The notes under the pieces were generated by a model. That model worked only from the letters and a program-made list of their open reading frames with translations. It did not search any database and was not told the origin of the DNA. A DNA stretch of 64,000 nt from an uncultured Collinsella sp. (GTDB lineage: Bacteria > Actinomycetota > Coriobacteriia > Coriobacteriales > Coriobacteriaceae), in the NCBI GenBank assembly GCA_900541135.1, contig UQIG01000002.1:1-64000 (forward strand). Direction: 5' to 3'. How positions within the stretch are numbered: position 1 is the first letter of the stretch; each line of letters starts with the position of its first letter. The translations under genes and the position numbers were made by a program. Positions 58,981-64,000 of this stretch are shown here, piece by piece.

Positions 58981-59940
58981 ATGAGCTACAAGACCGTTTG
59001 CGTTGCCGGCGGCGGCGTGTTGGGAAGCCAGATTGCCTTTCAGGCTGCCTACTGCGGCTTTGATGTAACGATTTGGCTGCGCAGCGAGGGCAGCATCGGC
59101 CGCACCCAGCCCAAGATCGATCATGTGCGTGAGGAGTACATCGCTGCTATCGAGGGCATGGCGGACGGCACGGGCGAGTGGTGCGCCGGTATCGCCGATA
59201 GCGGCCAGCCCTTCGACAAGGAGGCGGCACTCGCTGCCGTCGAGTGTGCCTACTCCACGCTCAAGCTGGAGCTCGATCTTGCCAAGGCAGTGGCCGACGC
59301 CGACCTGGTCATCGAGTCTATGGCTGAGGACACTCAGGCGAAGATCGACTTCTACAAGAAGCTCGCCCCGGTTCTGCCGCAAAAGACCGTCATCGTGACC
59401 AACTCCTCCACGCTGCTGCCGAGTACCTTTGCCAAGTACACCGGCCGCCCCGAGAAGTACCTGTCGCTGCACTTTGCCAATTCCATCTGGAAGAACAACA
59501 TGACCGAGGTCATGGCTCAGGACCAGACCGACAAGCGCTATTTCGATGAGCTCGTCGACTTTGCTAACGATATCCGTATGCTTGCCCTGCCCGTCAACAA
59601 GGAAAAGAACGGCTACCTGCTCAACTCCATGTTGGTGCCATGGCTGCTCTCGGGCCTTGACCTGTATGTCTCGGGCGTCAGCGACCCCAAGAGCATCGAC
59701 CTCGCGTGGACGCGCGGCACCGGCGCTCCCAAGGGTCCGTTCCGCGTGTTCGACACGGTGGGTATCCAGACGGCCTATAACATCGTCATGCAGTATCAGA
59801 AGGTCCCGGGCCTGGTGAGTCCGCTGCTCAAGAAGATGATGATGCCCTACAACTTTAAGGCTATGGCCTCCGTCCTCAAGAAAATGCTCGACGAAGGCAA
59901 GCTGGGCGAAAGCTCGGGCGAGGGCTTCTTCAAGTACTAA
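58981..59940 (+). CDS. 3-hydroxyacyl-CoA dehydrogenase, NAD-binding
   Basis: 319-aa enzyme of the 3-hydroxybutyryl-CoA dehydrogenase type. NAD loop VCVAGGGVLGSQIAF, the DADLVIESMAEDTQAKIDFY region, SSTLLPS with the catalytic Ser and HFANSIWKNN with the catalytic His, ending in the helical dimer domain (DLAWTRGTGAPKGPF). GAGAGG precedes ATG 58981. It may work in fermentation of acyl-CoAs together with the activase product. Normal length. Confidence 0.88.
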   Translation: MSYKTVCVAGGGVLGSQIAFQAAYCGFDVTIWLRSEGSIGRTQPKIDHVREEYIAAIEGMADGTGEWCAGIADSGQPFDKEAALAAVECAYSTLKLELDLAKAVADADLVIESMAEDTQAKIDFYKKLAPVLPQKTVIVTNSSTLLPSTFAKYTGRPEKYLSLHFANSIWKNNMTEVMAQDQTDKRYFDELVDFANDIRMLALPVNKEKNGYLLNSMLVPWLLSGLDLYVSGVSDPKSIDLAWTRGTGAPKGPFRVFDTVGIQTAYNIVMQYQKVPGLVSPLLKKMMMPYNFKAMASVLKKMLDEGKLGESSGEGFFKY

Positions 59941-59979
59941 AAAATGATCCCTCGGGGACGGAGGAAAGCGGATCATTTT
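59941..59979. repeat. GGGAC-loop hairpin, copy G8 (long loop)
   Basis: AAAATGATCC and GGATCATTTT, 10 perfect bases, around a 19-base loop containing CGGGGACGGAGG. It begins directly after the dehydrogenase stop, and the T-rich right arm could terminate its transcript. Confidence 0.7.
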
Positions 59980-60019
59980 CGGCCGCCAACAGTGAGAAGA
60001 TGGACCCAGAAATAGAAAG

Positions 60020-60499
60020 GAGTGGCAATGGGCCGGCTCGGGCTTTGAGGACAAGTTGCTGCAGGCCCAGGGCGATTTTTCGCTCAACGCGGGCCAGCAC
60101 AGCGTGACGTATCTGCCGAGTTCTGACACGGCAACGACTGGTCGCTACCAGGTGCTGCTATACGACAACAACTTTGGTGCGGCCGAAAGCTATCCCAAGT
60201 TCGACTGGGGCCAGCTGGGCGCCGCGGTGGTGACCGACTACAGCCGCGGCTCGCATTCGTTTGGGCGCATCTTTACGGTGGACGAGGTGGCACGCACCTA
60301 CGGGCTCGAAGACCAGATCGCGGTGCCGTTCTCGGGCTACGTTAGCAGTGTGCAGCGCGTCGGCAATTCGAACAGCATGCTCGTGGCATCGGGTCAGGCC
60401 AAGACCTTCACCGAGTACGACCGCTACGGTCTGCCCATCGCTACCTACGAGATGGAAGCCGAAAAGTATATCTACCGCGTGTACAAGTACGAGCTGTAG
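60020..60499 (+). pseudogene. C-terminal fragment of an aryl-sulfate sulfotransferase
   Basis: About 160 codons: EWQWAGSGFEDKLLQAQGDF, GQHSVTYLPSSD, YQVLLYDNNFGAAESYPKF and the later YGLPIATYEMEAEKYIYRVY match the last propeller blades of ASST enzymes. The N-terminal ~400 residues with the catalytic His and signal peptide are absent. No start supports this frame except a GGAG upstream of a different frame (ATG 60028, six codons). Relic next to hairpin G8. Confidence 0.7.
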
Positions 60500-60595
60500 G
60501 GCTGCGCTTAGGTTTGACCAATGGAGTATGAAAACACGCCGCTCGCCGATACCCCCTCCGCGAGTGGCAGCCATATGGTTTGATAAAAGAAGCAT

Positions 60596-60680
60596 ATAGT
60601 TGTCGCCAGCCTGCTGGGGACGTTCCCCTCTGACATTGGAGGCTCCAGGTATGTTTCGCGCTCCGTTAAACAACTATCGG
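60596..60680. repeat. Hairpin region with GGGGACG motif
   Basis: ATAGTTGT (60596-60603) and ACAACTAT (60673-60680), with inner AGCCT/AGGCT, enclose CTGGGGACGTTCCCC. A weak, degenerate relative of the GGGAC family, in the leader of the next gene. Otherwise 60500-60690 is empty. Confidence 0.4.
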
Positions 60681-60690
60681 TTGGGCTAAC

Positions 60691-61140
60691 ATGGGCCGCC
60701 GTGCTATTTCGATAACCCTTGCAGTGGTCTGCCTGGCTGTGCTCCTGGGCGCTACAGGGCTGTTTGCTATAAGCCGAGAAACGTCCTATATGCAGGAGTG
60801 CGCTTCCGAAGGGTTTGCCATTGACGGTTACTATCGGGACGACAAGACGAGTCTGGAAACCCTGGCCTTTCTTGAAGAGGATAACCATCGGTGGCAACTG
60901 GTCGACAAAGACGGCAGCTGCGTTGACGGGCAGTTTAAGCGTACGGACGATCCCAATATCCTGGTATTAAAGAAGGAAAACGGCGAAGAGTTCGGCACGG
61001 TTCACGTTGCATATATATCGCGCCGACGCAATCAAGGGCAGATTTACCTAATTAGAAATACTAAGGTGACCCGATTTTATCTTGTGAGCACCGATCCGGC
61101 GTTTACGGTGGAGTCTGGCGAGGTCGATTCGGACAGTTGA
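60691..61140 (+). CDS. Small signal-anchored protein of unknown function
   Basis: 149-aa protein with one N-terminal helix (~5-26, ISITLAVVCLAVLLGATGLF) and a predicted outside domain of beta-rich, charged composition (GYYRDDKTSLETLAFLEED, then NGEEFGTVHVAY). No family recognised. ATG 60691 has only a weak site (GGTTGGG), so an internal start is possible. Convergent with the DUF389 gene. Confidence 0.6.
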   Translation: MGRRAISITLAVVCLAVLLGATGLFAISRETSYMQECASEGFAIDGYYRDDKTSLETLAFLEEDNHRWQLVDKDGSCVDGQFKRTDDPNILVLKKENGEEFGTVHVAYISRRRNQGQIYLIRNTKVTRFYLVSTDPAFTVESGEVDSDS

Positions 61141-61148
61141 TTCACGGC

Positions 61149-61195
61149 AATAAAAAAGCGAGCGGGGCGCGGGTGTGAACTGCACCCCGCTATTT
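61149..61195 (-). terminator. Terminator of the DUF389 gene
   Basis: GCGAGCGGGG and CCCCGC with GCTCG form a branched stem; on the minus strand it is followed by a TTTTTT run. About 70 bases past the stop. Confidence 0.65.
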
Positions 61196-61266
61196 GCTCG
61201 TGTCCGTATCGCACCTGCGCCTCGTCGTAACTTGCGTCCGTGCGAGCATTCATCCCGCGCTCTGCA

Positions 61267-62406
61267 TCACTTCACATCGAACTCCACGCGATCGAGTTCA
61301 GGCACGTTGAGGTCGATGAGCTTGCGGGCGACGTGGCGGTCGTGTGCCCCAAGCGCCTCGCCTGTCGTCACATGGGCGACAATCTCACGCTCGACGACGC
61401 CCTCCTCCTCGCCTTCGGTAGCCGAGGTCTCGACGGCGACGGTGTAATCCTTAAAGCCCGGCAGCACCGCGGCAAGTTCGCGCGTAGTTTCGGTGACACC
61501 GTAGCCGTCCTGCACGCCGGTCTGCGCCGAGCCAATAGACCCCGCCGTCATAACGATGCAGGGGATGGCAAAGACTACCGTACCCACAATGATGCGGCGG
61601 CGCACCTTGCGCGATAGCTCGTCGACCTCGGCATCTTCTTCGGCGGTTACAATGCCGTCGCCGTTGAGGTCGCGCTTGAGCGGCACGCGCAAGATAAGTA
61701 ATACGGCTTCGGCCGCGAGTGCGATAAAGACCACGTTGATGCCAAACTCGTAAAGCGCCGAGAGAAACAGCGACCCGCTTGCGATGGCGATGCCATAGCC
61801 CGCCGCGCACAGAGGCGGCATGAGCGCGGTCGCCACGGCCACGCCGGCGATGAGCGTGGCGGGTTCCTGGTCGCGCGAGTTGCCCAGCCCGCCTGCAAAG
61901 CCGCCTGCGAGTGCGACGGTAAGGTCCCAGACGGTGGGTGTAGAGTTGTCGATGATGGCGGCCGTGGTGGTGCCAAGGGGCGAGAGCTTAAAGTACAGCG
62001 TGGACGTGACCAGGCAAAAGGCCATCTGCAGCGCAAGGCTGGCGACGGCCTCGACGGTAATCTCGCGGTCGAGCGTGGCGATGCCGTATGCCATGGCAAG
62101 GACCGAGCCCATGAGCGGGCAGATGAGCATGGCGCCCACGATGGCGATGTCCGAATCGATATCGAGGCCGATGCTCGCGATCAGCATGGCGATGATGAGG
62201 ATGCATAGGTGGGAGCCAGTCAGACGCGCCCCGTTTACAAAACGCTTGCGGATCACGTGATAGGGCGCGCGTCCCTCGCGAATGTTGAACGCGCGCTTTA
62301 AAAAGCGACCAGCCTGCTCGGTAGCCTCACTATGAGCAGGGCGGATGCCGTGGCGCCGGTGATGGCGTTCGCGTAGTCGCTTGATCTGTTGTTTGTCGAG
62401 TTCCAT
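61267..62406 (-). CDS. DUF389 membrane protein with an EF-hand-like loop
   Basis: 379-aa protein of the TIGR00341/DUF389 family. Six to seven helices (~70-230), including the conserved GAMLICPLMGSVLAMAYGIA and AGGFAGGLGNSRD and AGVAVATALMPPLCAAGYG. A soluble segment at ~245-265 reads DLNGDGIVTAEEDAEVDEL, a canonical Ca-binding EF-hand loop between two membrane parts. One more helix and a soluble tail follow. ATG 62406 has GAGGTGG; the frame to 62553 is unsupported. Function unknown. A spacer of 307 bases follows with nothing I can support. Confidence 0.8.
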   Translation of the reverse strand: MELDKQQIKRLRERHHRRHGIRPAHSEATEQAGRFLKRAFNIREGRAPYHVIRKRFVNGARLTGSHLCILIIAMLIASIGLDIDSDIAIVGAMLICPLMGSVLAMAYGIATLDREITVEAVASLALQMAFCLVTSTLYFKLSPLGTTTAAIIDNSTPTVWDLTVALAGGFAGGLGNSRDQEPATLIAGVAVATALMPPLCAAGYGIAIASGSLFLSALYEFGINVVFIALAAEAVLLILRVPLKRDLNGDGIVTAEEDAEVDELSRKVRRRIIVGTVVFAIPCIVMTAGSIGSAQTGVQDGYGVTETTRELAAVLPGFKDYTVAVETSATEGEEEGVVEREIVAHVTTGEALGAHDRHVARKLIDLNVPELDRVEFDVK

Positions 62407-62713
62407 GTCCACCTCGTTCCAGCGCGGTCCGCGCAACGCGCCCGTTGTCCTAACTCTACACCGTGGCGGGCGGGGTGTCTGTTGGATGCGGAATCCGATG
62501 GGGCAGATGACGCGGGGGCAAATGCAAATCATAGGCTCAATTCGATCCCGCAAGAATATGATGCACCAGCTCCTACATATGTGACGAAATTGTGAAGCAC
62601 GAGAGCGTGAATTTCAAAAAATACGCTGGTCGCCAATGTTGCGCAACAGAATTCAAAAATCGACAGCTACCGTTTGATACGTATGGATACATCCGTGTCA
62701 AAGGGAGAAAGCC

Positions 62714-64000
62714 ATGGCAAACTACAGTCCACAACACTTTGAGCCTCGGGCCAAGGCCGTCAACGTCAAGGGCGTTGCTAACCGCGCCGTCGCAACCGTT
62801 TTGACGGCGGGCCTCATCGCTCAGCCGCTCATGTCGCCGCTGGCGGCAATCGCCGCACCGTCGACCGATAACGGCGATTCTGTTCAGGGGGGGGGTAGTT
62901 CTGTAGAGAATACCGTTGCCGCCGGTAACCAAGCGGTCGTAAAGACGGCTGCCCAGCTGGCCGAGGAGTCGGCAAAGCAGCTCAAGGACGCTCAGGCCGC
63001 CTACGATGCCGCCCAGAAGAAGGCCGACGCGGCGGGCCAGTCTCAAAAGCAGGCACAGCAGCAAAAGAATCAGGCCTCGCAGGCCGTGACCGATAACGCC
63101 GCCGAGCAGAACGAGGCCGAGGTAGCCGCGCTTCAGGAGAAGATCGACGAGCTTAAGGCAGCCGTCGAAAAGACCGAGCAGCAGCAGAAGAAGCTGGGCG
63201 ACCTGAACGATCAGCTCGAACAGGCCAACAAGAGTGTCGAGGATAAGACCCAGGCGCTCAAGGACGCCAAGGCAAAGCAGGATGAGGCCAAGAAGGCCCT
63301 CGATGATGCCCAGGCCAAGCTCGAGGCCATGGGTATGGACGAGTACGAGGCCGCCAAGAAGGCCGTCGAGGACGCGCGGGCAAAGCTCGATGACGCCAAT
63401 AAGGCCGTTACTACTGCACAGGACAATCTGGACCAGGCCAAGGCTGCCGAGGCCAGCGCCCAGCAGGAAAAGCAGAATACCGAGGCAGCTTTGACGACTG
63501 CCCAGGCCAAGAAGCAGGAGACTGCCGCTGCGCTCGCAGCCGCAACCACCGCGCGCGATAACGCCCAGCAGAAGCTCAACCAGGCGCAGGCCGCGCTCGA
63601 TGCTGCCGTCTCGGGTACGGGTGTCGACCTGAGTGCGCTTGAGGCCGCCAAGATCGCTGCTGCTGGTGAGCTCAAGACCGCGCAGGCGGAGCTCAATGCC
63701 GCGACGGATGCCGACGCCACCGCACAGACAAATCTGCAGGCCGCCCAGGCTGCCGTCGCTGCCGCGCAGGAGAAGGCCAACGCCGCCAACGCTGCTGTGA
63801 CATCTGCCCAGTCTGCATACGATGCGGCAAACAAGGAGTACAAGGACGCGGCCAGTAAGCGTGACGCCGCGAAGACGGCATACGAGCAGGCCCAGCAGAC
63901 CGAGGCCGACAAGAAGGCTGAGTACGATAAGCTTGTCGAAGTTCGCAAGCAGAAGCGCAGCGAGTGGGAGGCAGCCTGCGCCGCTTCGAACGCCGCGGAA
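62714..64000 (+). CDS. Secreted coiled-coil surface protein with G9 tract (partial)
   Basis: The first 429 residues of a protein running past the window. A signal peptide is at ~20-48 (AVATVLTAGLIAQPLMSPLA-type leader, cleaved near AIAA). Directly after it, codons 58-61 contain nine G (62887-62895), and the frame stays open only with this number. From ~70 a long Ala/Glu/Lys/Gln coiled coil with heptads such as KQLKDAQAAYDAAQKKADA continues to the end. GGGAG precedes ATG 62714. Likely a surface adhesin or structural filament; phase variation is inferred. Confidence 0.8.
   Translation, partial: MANYSPQHFEPRAKAVNVKGVANRAVATVLTAGLIAQPLMSPLAAIAAPSTDNGDSVQGGGSSVENTVAAGNQAVVKTAAQLAEESAKQLKDAQAAYDAAQKKADAAGQSQKQAQQQKNQASQAVTDNAAEQNEAEVAALQEKIDELKAAVEKTEQQQKKLGDLNDQLEQANKSVEDKTQALKDAKAKQDEAKKALDDAQAKLEAMGMDEYEAAKKAVEDARAKLDDANKAVTTAQDNLDQAKAAEASAQQEKQNTEAALTTAQAKKQETAAALAAATTARDNAQQKLNQAQAALDAAVSGTGVDLSALEAAKIAAAGELKTAQAELNAATDADATAQTNLQAAQAAVAAAQEKANAANAAVTSAQSAYDAANKEYKDAASKRDAAKTAYEQAQQTEADKKAEYDKLVEVRKQKRSEWEAACAASNAAE
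62887..62895 (+). repeat. Homopolymer of nine G in the coding sequence
   Basis: Nine consecutive G inside the surface-protein frame, ~10 codons after the signal peptide. With ten G the next codon is TAG; with eight G the frame reads GTA GTT CTG TAG. Either change stops translation at once. Confidence 0.8.

Overview
The window looks like a chromosomal segment of a gut actinobacterium of the class Coriobacteriia, most likely Collinsella or a close relative. This rests on high GC, frequent GTG and TTG starts, anaerobic gene content (pyruvate formate-lyase activase, 2-hydroxyacyl-CoA dehydratase-type activase, PTS sugar uptake, a clostridial-style amino-acid ABC system) and many self-complementary intergenic elements. 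The genus is an inference from protein character; no 16S gene is present.

Layout. 1-1955: an IS21-type element (istB cut by the window edge, istA) inserted into an IS110-type transposase gene. 2424-8042: a LacI-controlled fructoside locus (LacI regulator, divergent GH32 protein, sucrose-type PTS EIIBC, classical GH32 enzyme) with tandem operators on a sigma70-like promoter. 8318-13008: DegV protein, pflA, membrane-anchored class-A-beta-lactamase-like protein, mtnN, ysxC. 13039-14449: an AT-richer DUF3990/HTH pair behind a 20-bp-arm palindrome. 14732-20026: threonine/lysine pathway genes thrB, thrC, lysC, asd. 20377-28118: ogt, a composite pseudogene (Abi and ClC fragments), a GyrI-like protein, an ABC ATPase plus FtsX-type permease, a small protein and a membrane-tailed XRE regulator. 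28512-36826: pfkA, an Ntn hydrolase, M18 aminopeptidase, 2-hydroxyacid dehydrogenase, map, radical SAM protein, alpha/beta hydrolase. 37038-39298: a GGDEF/REC/HD-GYP protein with an HPt partner. 39529-42956: DUF2975/XRE pair and an ABC-2 exporter operon. 43067-47352: glutamate/glutamine-type ABC importer with a class-I amidotransferase. 47810-53763: dxs, HD protein, CmpB-like membrane protein, HAD phosphatase, a candidate type I toxin and a TetR regulator. 53776-62406: a 1595-aa activase-type protein, a hydroxyacyl-CoA dehydrogenase, a sulfotransferase relic, a small anchored protein and a DUF389 protein. 62714-64000: the start of a coiled-coil surface protein with a nine-G tract just behind its signal peptide.

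The most unusual content is intergenic. Several families of palindromic elements recur. One (H, five copies) has long locus-specific arms that remain complementary while two internal-loop sequences are conserved. Another (about eight copies) carries GGGAC in its loop. Two others have about 20-bp arms around loops of constant length (25 or 27 nt), including a tandem array of three. Together with the G-tract switch, the nested insertion sequences and gene relics (P-II, Abi, ClC, arylsulfotransferase), they suggest a genome shaped by small mobile or structured DNA elements. All coordinates, motifs and starts come from reading the sequence; family names come from recognising motifs, not from database searches.
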